Translations under genes and position numbers: made by a program
Assembly (NCBI GenBank): GCA_015222405.1
Contig: JADFVG010000004.1
Coordinates: 1 to 16,547 of the forward strand
DNA: 16,547 nt
Reading direction: 5' to 3'
Origin: Chloroflexota bacterium
GTDB taxonomy: Bacteria; Chloroflexota; Dehalococcoidia; E44-bin15
In this document: in pieces, positions 7,804-15,100 of the stretch
How positions within the stretch are numbered: the first letter of the stretch is position 1
How the letters are laid out: the number at the start of each line of letters is the position of its first letter
Notes under the pieces: model-generated
Databases searched by the model: none
The model's input: the letters and a program-made list of their open reading frames with translations, nothing else
What the model was told of the DNA's origin: nothing

Positions 7804-9234
7804 CTAGAAAGCTCCTTGATGCATCTGGTGGTATTGAAGTACCATGTGGGCTACTCTAAATCCTGAGTCCACCCCGTGATGTGTGCCGCAGCCATAGCCA
7901 CCGGCATCACAGCCTACGTAGAAAAGCCCCTGTAGCGGAGCCTTAGCTGATGGCTTGTGTCGCCCACATTGGCCCACTATCTGGCCTAATCCGATGCACT
8001 CACCGCCCTGTCCAGGGAGAACGTGTTCCCTGGTAAGCGCAGATACGTCAGCAGTACCATAGTACTCCTTGTGTTCGATATATTTGGGGAGCTCAGGCCA
8101 GATTTTAGCTACCGTCTGCTCCAGCTTGTCCCAGAAGATCTGTGGGTTTTCCATGTCGGCACCGGGGGGGCATAAGGTCCCAACCAGAGCGCATTGCTTG
8201 CCCGCAGGAGCCAGGCTAGGGTCATATAGCGAGGGGACTGTGATGAAGACGAGGGCATCCTCGGGAAGCTGGCCAGCCTTCGCTCTGGTGGCCCGTTCTA
8301 CATTAAAGTAGTTGTCGTCGGAGAAGGTAAGATACATGGGGTGGTCCAGCACCGGCTTGCTCAGAAAGTAGCGGATGCCCATGATTCCCAGGGAGGGAAC
8401 CAGGTCCTTAACATAGTTCACGTACCCCTTGTCAAATTGCTCCTCACCCACAAGCTTGAGCACCGTAGGTTGAATCCCGGCGTTGCTGATCACGATAGGG
8501 GCGTGGAAGGTGCCTTTGTCGGTAACTACCCCGCGAACCTGGCCCTCTTCGATGGCGATGCGCTCCACCCTGGTTCGTAGCCGCACTTCACTGCCATAAC
8601 GCTCAACCGCCTTTGCGCAGCCCTCAGATATCTTTCCATAGCCACCCTTAAAGTAGCACCCGGCGCCGCCACTCTGCATGTCGCGTATCGTCTTCACCAT
8701 CTCTGAAGCAGCTAGAAGGTCGATGGGCACCACAAAGACGATGTTAGATTGCATCGCTAGGCTGCTGTAAAACGCCTGAGGTACTTGATAGCGAGAAACA
8801 AATTCATGACAGGTGACTTCATCCAGGGCATCGATCTCTTGGGGGCTGAGCGACATCATATCATTAAAGAAACGGCCGAGCCCCTCCGCCTCCTCGGGCG
8901 TCGGTGGAATTGGGCCTGGGGCCTGGTAGGGCACGTATTCTCCTGATGGGTTGCGGTACAATGTGAGAATAGCGCCTTCCGGGGTCAGCAATTCGACATC
9001 CAGCTCCAATTCCTTAATCAACTCCTCCCATCGGCTGCTGTGGCTTGGCCCTCCAGAAACCGGCCAGAGCTCGTAGCTGAACCCCTTGCTGGATAGGGTC
9101 AAAGCTTTGCCTCCGGCCCTGTCGTTCTTATCCAGGAGAAGGGTCTTCACTCCCTGCTTCGCCAGCAGGGCGGCAGAGACAGCCCCTCCCGGACCAGCAC
9201 CGATTACGATGACATCGTAGGTTTCGTTACTCAT
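7804..9234 (-). CDS. CrtI/phytoene-desaturase-like FAD-dependent oxidoreductase
   Basis: A 476-residue flavoprotein of the phytoene dehydrogenase-related (COG1233-like) family. The N-terminal dinucleotide-binding fold is intact (GAGPGG, 12-17, then DKNDRAGGKA). A substrate-side loop with FKGGYGKISEG precedes a second nucleotide-contacting strand (RVERIAIEEGQVRGVV). The C-terminal FAD motif starts near 436 (GLFYVGCDAGGYGCG). The family includes carotenoid desaturases, isomerases and many uncharacterised oxidoreductases, so a carotenoid role should not be assumed; no other carotenoid gene is nearby. AGGAGA lies just upstream of the ATG and a strong promoter is present (9310-9337), so it is transcribed independently of the AT-rich gene upstream. 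Its 3' end faces the formate dehydrogenase gene across 48 bases. A distant relative lies at the right edge of the window next to a lipoprotein gene. Confidence 0.82.
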   Translation of the reverse strand: MSNETYDVIVIGAGPGGAVSAALLAKQGVKTLLLDKNDRAGGKALTLSSKGFSYELWPVSGGPSHSSRWEELIKELELDVELLTPEGAILTLYRNPSGEYVPYQAPGPIPPTPEEAEGLGRFFNDMMSLSPQEIDALDEVTCHEFVSRYQVPQAFYSSLAMQSNIVFVVPIDLLAASEMVKTIRDMQSGGAGCYFKGGYGKISEGCAKAVERYGSEVRLRTRVERIAIEEGQVRGVVTDKGTFHAPIVISNAGIQPTVLKLVGEEQFDKGYVNYVKDLVPSLGIMGIRYFLSKPVLDHPMYLTFSDDNYFNVERATRAKAGQLPEDALVFITVPSLYDPSLAPAGKQCALVGTLCPPGADMENPQIFWDKLEQTVAKIWPELPKYIEHKEYYGTADVSALTREHVLPGQGGECIGLGQIVGQCGRHKPSAKAPLQGLFYVGCDAGGYGCGTHHGVDSGFRVAHMVLQYHQMHQGAF

Positions 9235-9309
9235 AGCGATTCTCCTCTCTCTGATGTTTTCCCACCGATGGTGTCTTTCAGATCAGGGGATGGCAGGACT
9301 GTGCGAGCT

Positions 9310-9337
9310 ATTATACCATGCCATGAGGTGGTTGCAA
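9310..9337 (-). promoter_or_regulatory. Sigma-70-type promoter for the CrtI-like gene
   Basis: On the minus strand a perfect -10 TATAAT (9315-9310) carries an extended TGG just upstream. A 16-base spacer separates it from TTGCAA (9337-9332), which matches four of six -35 bases. Transcription would begin near 9303, giving a leader of about 70 bases before the ATG at 9234. Confidence 0.7.
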
Positions 9338-9384
9338 TCCCTTCTTGCGCTATCTCCTGGCTTGAGATACTCCCGGTGCCCTCA

Positions 9385-10425
9385 TTATTCACTTATGACG
9401 CTCCTCAAATATTCACTTCTTTTTTCTCTATTGGAGACTATTTGGGATTTTTCTAATTGATCAGATAATCTTCGACAGATGGGGTTACATAACTTGCGGT
9501 AGGTATCAATAACAGAGTTAGATTCGGTTCTTATTGCTTGCGCCGCCATCATTCCACTTTGTAACGCATAACTAATCCCTTCAAAGCTGGAGGGACTAAT
9601 AAGACCCGCTGCCTCACCGACTAACAAAATATTATCAGTGCCTAATACGATTTCATCTAGATTACCGATTATCGTTGCCGGATGCCCTTCAGTTTTTAAA
9701 ACTTTTGTCGATATCTTCAATTCTTCGGAAATCTTTTTTAACAGCAGGTCCATATTTCTTTTGCTTCTCCCTTCAATTGTAGTTCCAATAATTGTATGGT
9801 CTCCTTTTGGTATCACCCATGAATAATAATTTGTGATTGAGGTATCGAAAACAAACCATGTGAAATCGTTCCTCTCTTCGCTTCCTGTTACAAGAACTTG
9901 ATAAAGGGTGCTTCTTCTTGGTGGTATCTTTGAGATGCCCCTTCTTACAGTCGACAGAGTGCCATCTGCTCCGATTAAGTATTTTGTTTTCAATTTTAAA
10001 CTGCTATCGCGATTTACTATAACTTCTATTCCATCATTTACGATCTCGAAATCCTTAAAAAGTGTGTGCGATGAAATGGTGACATTTTTGGGCAATCTAT
10101 TTAGTAACCATGAACTGAATCTTTTGCGGTCAGTATTCCAAAACTGTCTTTTTGTTTTGATAGTTATTTTATTATCAAAGTCGATATACCCCAATGTCAG
10201 GAAGGATGGTGAGATAAGAATATCACTAACGTCTTCCCAATTCTTAAGGATATCTATAGAGTCCTCATTTAACAAACTACCACAGGGTTTGTTTTGTGGA
10301 AGGTCTCCTTTGTCTATCACCAATACATCAAATTCATTTGCTAATTCATGTGCAGCAATGCATCCTGCTGGACCCGCCCCGATGATGATAATGTCATAAT
10401 TTTCACCATTTTTTATCTTATTCAC
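9385..10425 (-). CDS. Geranylgeranyl-reductase-family FAD oxidoreductase, AT-rich
   Basis: A 346-residue flavoprotein. The family signatures are ordered as expected: GAGPAG (16-21), NKPCGS (45-50), GADG (152-155), the hallmark YSWVIPKGDH (201-210) and VGEAAG (269-274). Members reduce isoprenoid double bonds in lipids, quinone side chains or chlorophyll precursors, or do related flavin chemistry. The substrate here is unknown, and I see no partner gene for membrane-lipid or quinone synthesis. I chose the GTG at 10425 because GGGAGG (10439-10434) sits eight bases before it and the homologous fold begins a few residues later. The open frame continues upstream to 10644, but that extension has no family character. 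Sampled 60-base lines are about 35-37% GC against roughly 52% in a sampled line of the left neighbour, with many AAA/ATT/AAT codons. This suggests recent transfer. The second acid of the usual GDAAG is Glu here. Confidence 0.82.
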   Translation of the reverse strand: MNKIKNGENYDIIIIGAGPAGCIAAHELANEFDVLVIDKGDLPQNKPCGSLLNEDSIDILKNWEDVSDILISPSFLTLGYIDFDNKITIKTKRQFWNTDRKRFSSWLLNRLPKNVTISSHTLFKDFEIVNDGIEVIVNRDSSLKLKTKYLIGADGTLSTVRRGISKIPPRRSTLYQVLVTGSEERNDFTWFVFDTSITNYYSWVIPKGDHTIIGTTIEGRSKRNMDLLLKKISEELKISTKVLKTEGHPATIIGNLDEIVLGTDNILLVGEAAGLISPSSFEGISYALQSGMMAAQAIRTESNSVIDTYRKLCNPICRRLSDQLEKSQIVSNREKRSEYLRSVISE

Positions 10426-10433
10426 TGCTACCG

Positions 10434-10439
10434 CCTCCC
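10434..10439 (-). promoter_or_regulatory. Ribosome binding site selecting GTG 10425
   Basis: GGGAGG on the minus strand lies eight bases before GTG 10425 and decides between this start and an upstream ATG at 10644. That ATG would add 73 residues with no resemblance to the family. Confidence 0.65.
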
Positions 10440-10737
10440 AATCGTTCAGTTTTAAGTTCCTCCCCTTATTTTTATGCCAACATCGTATTAATGACAGATT
10501 CAAAAAGGTTAACGTTTGACATACGAAGGGTGAATTTAGAATAGAACTCGACTTACTATATCCATAATCGGAGAAGAAGGCAGTGTCCCAAGGCTGGTGG
10601 AAATTTGCTGACCATATCCTATCCCCAGGTCCATCTCTTGTCAATGTCCTTATACAGCTACGGTCTAAGGAACTGCAGCACCGCTCAAAGCTGCGGTCAT
10701 GGTAGTTCCATGGCGGTTTACGGCGTTCTCAAGGGGA

Positions 10738-10766
10738 TTGACAGCCCTGGGGCAGGATATTATTCT
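10738..10766 (+). promoter_or_regulatory. Candidate promoter for lipoprotein 1
   Basis: A perfect -35 TTGACA (10738-10743) with a 17-base spacer is followed by TATTCT (10761-10766), which matches four of six -10 bases. TATTAT overlaps three bases upstream as a better -10 but at a 14-base spacer. The predicted leader to ATG 10881 is about 110 bases. Confidence 0.5.
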
Positions 10767-10880
10767 TGGCTAATGGCGATGAGGGCCGGGTATGCTTTCC
10801 TCACGAGCTGAAATGGGAAATCCACGTTTTGAGCAGCACTGGTGACTGTAAGGGGGGAGGGTCGACTTAGGAGGTGTCGG

Positions 10881-12086
10881 ATGAATAAGTGGCTATCGGT
10901 GGCAGCAATTGTGGTCTTGTGCCTGTCGCTGGTTATCTTCCCTGCCTGTGGGGGAGGAGAAGAGGAAGATGAAGAGGGGGTAACCGAGCTTAAGTTCGGC
11001 TTCGGGCTACCGGTGGCCGGCACTGTTGGAGCCATCATGGGCATGCCGGCGAAATATGCATTCAAGATAGCCGTTGAGAGGATCGGAGTGTTCGAGGTCG
11101 CCGGAAAGCAATACCGCTGGAAGCCCATCTTCGAAGATAATCTTTTTACCGTTGCTGGCGGGGTGGCTTCAGCCACCAAGTTGCTCTATGAGCATAATGT
11201 AGACTTCATGCACCAGGCTGGTATTGATCCAGGGATGTCCGCCGCAGATCTATGTGAAGGAGTAGGGATGATACTCGACGTTGCCGGTGGCAACTGGGAC
11301 GCCTTCGGGCCGGAAAGGCCCCACATGTTCCAGGTGGCCGCCACCTGGGCGCTGGGCTATGCAACCTTCTTTGACTGGTTGACCAAAGAGCATCCCGAGG
11401 TGGAGCGTGTCGCTTCGGTTTTCAGCGATGATAACATGGGGCATCAGGAGGCCGATGCTGTGAAGGCCTGTTGTGACTATTATGGTCTTGAACATAAGAA
11501 CGTGTTTCTTCCTGTGGAGACGGTGGAACAATATCCTACAGCAACCAGTTTGATGCCTTGGGACCCTGACCTCGTTATCACTGTACTGGGGACTGCCGTA
11601 GTAGATATCATGTGGGAGATGGGCTATGAAGGGCTCACCATGACCTCCTACTGGTTGGAAGCACATGGCGAGGATAAGGGATGGGATAGGTGTAAGGGCC
11701 ATCTAATCATCATGCCGCACCCGTTGGGTGACCCGTGGCCTGAATCGGCAGCCCTGGCCGAGGAGTTTGAGGATCGCTACGGTATGGAGCTTGTCCCCGC
11801 TGCATGGTGGACGTTTATGGTGGTGTCTGTGATGACCGATGTGCTAAAGCAGGCCGGCACTGTGGATGACACGGACAAAATCATAGAAACCATGGAGAGC
11901 CGCGCCGGGTTCGAGACCCAGGCTGGGCCCCTCTATTATGGCCTCCAGGAGCTTAACGGCATTGGTCATGTGGCAATCTGGCCATCTCCCATCTACGAGA
12001 TCGTGGGCGATCACGAGTATCGGGTAATAACCGTGTACACCCCGGAGGAGACAGAGGCGCTAGCTATTGAGATCTTCAAGAAGTAG
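10881..12086 (+). CDS. Lipoprotein solute-binding protein, type I (LivJ-like) fold, paralogue 1
   Basis: A 401-residue exported lipoprotein. The signal peptide runs over residues 1-22 (MNKW, then a hydrophobic stretch) and ends in a lipobox FPAC with the lipid-attachment cysteine C23, followed by the acidic tether GGGEEEDEEG. The mature part begins like amino-acid/amide ABC-binding proteins (ELKFGFGLPVAGTVGA) and keeps the usual two-lobed pattern: EDN near 85, a block around FGPERPH (142-148) and FFDWLTKEHPEV (163-174). These proteins capture small organic solutes outside the membrane. No ABC permease or ATPase is adjacent, so the transporter or sensor it serves is unknown. AGGAGGTG (10869-10876) sits four bases from the ATG and rules out the upstream ATG at 10842. 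It is clearly homologous along its length to the protein encoded at 13775-14983. Confidence 0.88.
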   Translation: MNKWLSVAAIVVLCLSLVIFPACGGGEEEDEEGVTELKFGFGLPVAGTVGAIMGMPAKYAFKIAVERIGVFEVAGKQYRWKPIFEDNLFTVAGGVASATKLLYEHNVDFMHQAGIDPGMSAADLCEGVGMILDVAGGNWDAFGPERPHMFQVAATWALGYATFFDWLTKEHPEVERVASVFSDDNMGHQEADAVKACCDYYGLEHKNVFLPVETVEQYPTATSLMPWDPDLVITVLGTAVVDIMWEMGYEGLTMTSYWLEAHGEDKGWDRCKGHLIIMPHPLGDPWPESAALAEEFEDRYGMELVPAAWWTFMVVSVMTDVLKQAGTVDDTDKIIETMESRAGFETQAGPLYYGLQELNGIGHVAIWPSPIYEIVGDHEYRVITVYTPEETEALAIEIFKK

Positions 12087-12414
12087 TAGGGGCAGTTTGC
12101 TTAAAGAGGAAGAGTTAGGTAGCATGTCATAGAGCTGGCATTTCCCCTTGGCCGATGGCGTATCATCTCGAAGGCTGTCACGATGGCCTGCCTCAGCATT
12201 CTAGCCTCATATTGTTGGTCCTAACCTCAGCCAGAAGCCTGGTGACCCTCTCCACTGCCATCACCGACGGCTCGGGACTGGTGGCGCTGCTGTGATGTGG
12301 CGACGAATTGTAGGTCTGTGCTACAATTAGCCCCGCGTAATTTGTTCCTCAAGAGACTCCTAACTTGCGAGCCTATGGGGGGAAGGGGTCAAAAACATAG
12401 ATGCTGAGCCTGGC
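12087..12414. other. Intergenic region before the MFS gene
   Basis: A 328-base gap with no clear gene. It holds an extended -10 promoter candidate inside a perfect inverted repeat (12306-12328), and a minus-strand open frame of 51 codons plus stop (12193-12348) that reads like protein but has no start signal at its beginning. No terminator with a T-run was found after the lipoprotein gene. Confidence 0.6.
12306..12328 (+). promoter_or_regulatory. Candidate extended -10 promoter within a perfect inverted repeat (possible operator)
   Basis: AATTGTAG (12306-12313) and CTACAATT (12321-12328) are exact reverse complements, separated by seven bases. The right arm contains TACAAT (12322-12327) preceded by TGC, an extended -10 with five of six consensus bases. 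The -35 region (TGGCGA, 18-base spacer) is weak, as is common with extended -10 promoters. A repressor bound to the repeat would block the promoter. The start near 12334 would give the MFS gene a leader of about 80 bases. Functional assignment is inference. Confidence 0.45.
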
Positions 12415-13668
12415 TTGAGTGCTAACAACGTGAAGCCCCCTGGAGGGAGGTCGTGGAATTACGGGTGGGTGGTAATAGGGGCGTTTATGGCTATCGATTC
12501 CCTGGTCTTCGGGATCACCTTTTCCCTGGGGATCATGATACCTGTCATGAGCGATGACCTGGGGATGAGCCTCCGCCAGTCGGGCTGGCTGGGCTCGTCC
12601 AACTGGATGGTACCTGCTATTTTATCCATCCCCCTGGCTTCTTGGTTGGCCCGCTATAACCCCAAGAAACTAGTTACCCTGGTCGCCATTTTCCAGGTGC
12701 CTCTGCTCTTCGCCCAGGGCTGGGCCCCCAACTACTGGCTACTGCTCCTGAGTCGCATTGCCTTTATGTCTATCGGTCTGGCACGCCTTCCCGCTCGGCC
12801 CCTTCTCATCCAGCAGTGGTTCCCCCTAGAGAAGGTCACCATGGTGAACTCCGTGCTGACCGTAGGCATGGGAGCGGCAGGAGCCACTACTATATTTTTC
12901 ATGGGCGATATCATGGACGCACTCAACGGATGGAGGAATGCATTTTATATCTTCGGCTCTATTCAAGCCGTTATTCTCTTTATCTGGGTGTTCCTGGGCC
13001 GGGAAAACCCTGCCACTGCCCCAGAGGTGAGAAAGACAGCCCGCGAGCCATTCCCGATTAAAGCCATTCTGAAGTACAAAACCCTATGGCTGCTGGGCAT
13101 TGGAGTAACTGGCGACATGCTCTGCTTTGGAGCCATGGAAACCTTCTGGCCACAATATGCCGTGACAGAAGGGATCGTCTCCATGGAGAGGGCCAGCTAC
13201 GCTTTGGGCCTTTCTTACTATGGGTTTATGGTTGGCTCTTTACTCGGTGGTGTCATCTCACAAAAGATCGGCCGCCGGAAGCCTTTGATCTGGGCGCCAG
13301 GAATCTTTTTGCCCTTCTTGACCTTGGGCATACTTTTTTCCGACTCATTCTTTATGATCGCTCTTCTATGGACACTGTGGGGCGTCTCGGAGACGTATTT
13401 TCCAATTATCATGACCATACCCTATGAGCTGCCGGGGATAAAGCCTAAGGAAGTGGCGGTGGCCGGCGCCTTTGTTATGGCAGTGTTTACTGCAGGGGCC
13501 GCCTTGGGGCCGATAATGGTGGGACATGTTGCCGATGCTTTCGGCTCCCTTAAGCTAGCCCTGGGGATAACGTGCGTCTTCCCGTTTCTCCTCGTTATCG
13601 CCGGACTGCTAATCCGAGAAACGGGTCCTCGGGGGCGTGTCAAGTCTGATGCTGCCAGCCAGCCCTAG
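12415..13668 (+). CDS. Major facilitator superfamily (MFS) transporter
   Basis: A 417-residue integral membrane protein with the length and helix distribution of a 12-helix MFS carrier. Hydrophobic segments are visible near 17-43, 57-78, 86-104, 107-125, 142-165, 174-194, 223-240, 262-282, 289-308, 311-330, 347-370 and 379-400. Conserved loops include a weak WLARYNPKK after helix 2 and a clearer ISQKIGRRKP (281-290) in the second half. The N terminus (WNYGWVV) resembles organic-anion carriers of the oxalate/formate and monocarboxylate type, but the substrate cannot be assigned. The start is uncertain: TTG 12415 is the first usable in-frame start after a stop at 12361, and GTG 12430 is the next; neither has a strong ribosome site. 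It lies between two lipoprotein binding-protein genes and follows the first in the same direction, with its own candidate promoter. Confidence 0.85.
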   Translation: MSANNVKPPGGRSWNYGWVVIGAFMAIDSLVFGITFSLGIMIPVMSDDLGMSLRQSGWLGSSNWMVPAILSIPLASWLARYNPKKLVTLVAIFQVPLLFAQGWAPNYWLLLLSRIAFMSIGLARLPARPLLIQQWFPLEKVTMVNSVLTVGMGAAGATTIFFMGDIMDALNGWRNAFYIFGSIQAVILFIWVFLGRENPATAPEVRKTAREPFPIKAILKYKTLWLLGIGVTGDMLCFGAMETFWPQYAVTEGIVSMERASYALGLSYYGFMVGSLLGGVISQKIGRRKPLIWAPGIFLPFLTLGILFSDSFFMIALLWTLWGVSETYFPIIMTIPYELPGIKPKEVAVAGAFVMAVFTAGAALGPIMVGHVADAFGSLKLALGITCVFPFLLVIAGLLIRETGPRGRVKSDAASQP

Positions 13669-13737
13669 CTCAGCTAAGGGCCAACACTGCCTCCTGGGGC
13701 TCCTTACCCCGTGTCTCCCAGCCGCCTTCAATTTCGT

Positions 13738-13773
13738 AGGGGACATGCATCTGGAAAAAGGAAACATGCCCCT
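13738..13773. repeat. Inverted repeat between convergent genes (weak terminator candidate)
   Basis: AGGGGACATG (13738-13747) can pair with CATGCCCCT (13765-13773): nine base pairs with one bulged A and a 17-base loop. It ends two bases before the stop codon of the leftward lipoprotein gene. Neither side has a T-run, so an intrinsic terminator is only possible, not shown. Confidence 0.35.
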
Positions 13774-13774
13774 G

Positions 13775-14983
13775 CTACCTGTAGACCTCTGAAGCTATCG
13801 CCTCCGTCTCGTCCGGGGTGTACTCAGTTATTACGTGGAAATCTTCACCACTGATCTCCACGATTGGCGTGGGCCACACTATCATATGGCCAACGCCATC
13901 AAGCACCTCGCCGCCATATCCCAAGTCCCCCATAGTGGTGTGATACTTGACCCCGCTCTCCATGCTCTCTATGATTTTGTCGGCGTCATCCACGGTTCCC
14001 GCCGCCTCTAAGGCGCCGGTCAGGCAATATACCACGTTAGACGCCCAGAATGCCGCGGGGTGCATTTCGAAACCCCAGCGGTCCTGGAACTCAGCAACGA
14101 GGGCAGCCGCTTCAGGAAAGCGCTCTCGCCACTCTCCGTAGGGATACGGTATCCAAATTAGAGTGCCCTGCAAATTATCCCACCCTTGCCTCTCGATCCC
14201 GGCTATCGTCGGGTACCACATGCTAGCTAGGCCTTCATAGCCCATGTCTCGCATGATTACCACTATTGTGTCACTAGTTATGACCAGGTCAGGGTCACGG
14301 GCCATGATCCTGGTGGCTGTGGGATAGAATTCCACCATCGCCAGAGGAGTCATCTCCTTGGCCACAATTTCAAGGCCATAGTATTCAGCAGCCTCCTCAA
14401 GGGCATCAGTTACAGAGTATCCCGTCACATCATCGGACGCCTGTAGGGCGATGCGCTTGACCTCGGGGTGCTCCTTAGTCAACCAGTCAAAGAAAACCGG
14501 GGCGTGCAATGACCAGCTGGCGGCCACCTGGAAGCAGTGGGGCCTTTCCGGCCCGAAGGCCTCCCGGCTAGCAGCGGCGATGTCAAGTATTGTCCCCCTT
14601 TCTTCGCATATAGGCTGGGCGGCTACCCCGGGGTCTGCACCTGCCTGGTGCATGAAGTCCACATCATACTCATAGACAAACTTCATGGCGGCAGCCGTCC
14701 CGCCAGCAGTGCTCCAGAGGTTATCTTCAACTATGAGTTTCCATCGGTATTGCTCTCCGCCCACCGTGAACACTCCGACCTTCTCAGCGCCCAGGTGAAA
14801 TGCATGGTCTGCCGCAATGCCGACGACGGCTCCAACAGACCCAGTTAGCGGTATCCCGATGCCCCACTTCAACTCTCGTACTCCCTTTGCCTCCTCCTCT
14901 CCTTCTCCTCCACCACAAGCGATACCGATGACCAGCACCAGACACAAAACCACAACTGCTGCTGCCGATAGCCACTTTTTCAT
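13775..14983 (-). CDS. Lipoprotein solute-binding protein, type I (LivJ-like) fold, paralogue 2
   Basis: A 402-residue lipoprotein with signal peptide MKKW plus a hydrophobic run, lipobox GIAC with the modified cysteine C23, and the acidic tether GGGEGEEE. The mature domain aligns without large gaps to the protein of 10881-12086: shared blocks include VDFMHQAG, AFGPERPH, FFDWLTKEHPEV and DPDLVIT. The two differ most around the presumed ligand cleft, where this copy has HAPVFFDW where copy 1 has GYATFFDW, and YPYGEWRERFPEAAAL where copy 1 has HPLGDPWPESAAL. They may therefore bind related but different ligands. GAGGGGG followed by five bases precedes the ATG. The gene lies 117 bases downstream of the right-edge FAD oxidoreductase in the same direction, suggesting one operon. 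No ABC permease or ATPase is in the window. Confidence 0.88.
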   Translation of the reverse strand: MKKWLSAAAVVVLCLVLVIGIACGGGEGEEEAKGVRELKWGIGIPLTGSVGAVVGIAADHAFHLGAEKVGVFTVGGEQYRWKLIVEDNLWSTAGGTAAAMKFVYEYDVDFMHQAGADPGVAAQPICEERGTILDIAAASREAFGPERPHCFQVAASWSLHAPVFFDWLTKEHPEVKRIALQASDDVTGYSVTDALEEAAEYYGLEIVAKEMTPLAMVEFYPTATRIMARDPDLVITSDTIVVIMRDMGYEGLASMWYPTIAGIERQGWDNLQGTLIWIPYPYGEWRERFPEAAALVAEFQDRWGFEMHPAAFWASNVVYCLTGALEAAGTVDDADKIIESMESGVKYHTTMGDLGYGGEVLDGVGHMIVWPTPIVEISGEDFHVITEYTPDETEAIASEVYR

Positions 14984-15100
14984 CCCGACCCCCTCGTCTT
15001 TTTTGTTGCGGGAAGAAACTTCTAGAACACAGCTCCGTAAACTGCTGCATTCGCACCGGGGTGTTCATTTCCTGCTTAGATTAGTATGTTTGCCACCTCC

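Larger units (their letters stand above)
10426..10880. other. Divergent intergenic region between the AT-rich gene and lipoprotein 1
   Basis: About 455 bases without a supported gene. The left 130 or so bases are AT-rich like the adjoining flavoprotein gene, and the rest returns to normal composition. It contains the ribosome site of the leftward gene, one good and one weaker rightward promoter candidate, and overlapping small palindromes near 10680-10717. No RNA gene or riboswitch was recognised. A short plus-strand frame at 10605-10811 lacks a ribosome site and looks non-coding. Confidence 0.6.

Noticed and set aside
10426..10644. Upstream extension of the AT-rich flavoprotein to ATG 10644
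   Set aside because: The extra 73 residues show no family similarity and no ribosome site was noted, whereas GTG 10425 has GGGAGG at eight bases.
10605..10811. Plus-strand 68-codon frame in the divergent region
   Set aside because: No ribosome site, no homology recognised, and it overlaps the promoter candidate for lipoprotein 1.
12401..12417. ATG at 12401 as the MFS start
   Set aside because: It is out of frame with the MFS coding region and meets TGA after five codons.
14784..15068. Minus-strand 94-codon frame upstream of and overlapping lipoprotein 2
   Set aside because: It is in another frame than the lipoprotein gene, overlaps its 5' end and has no family motif.
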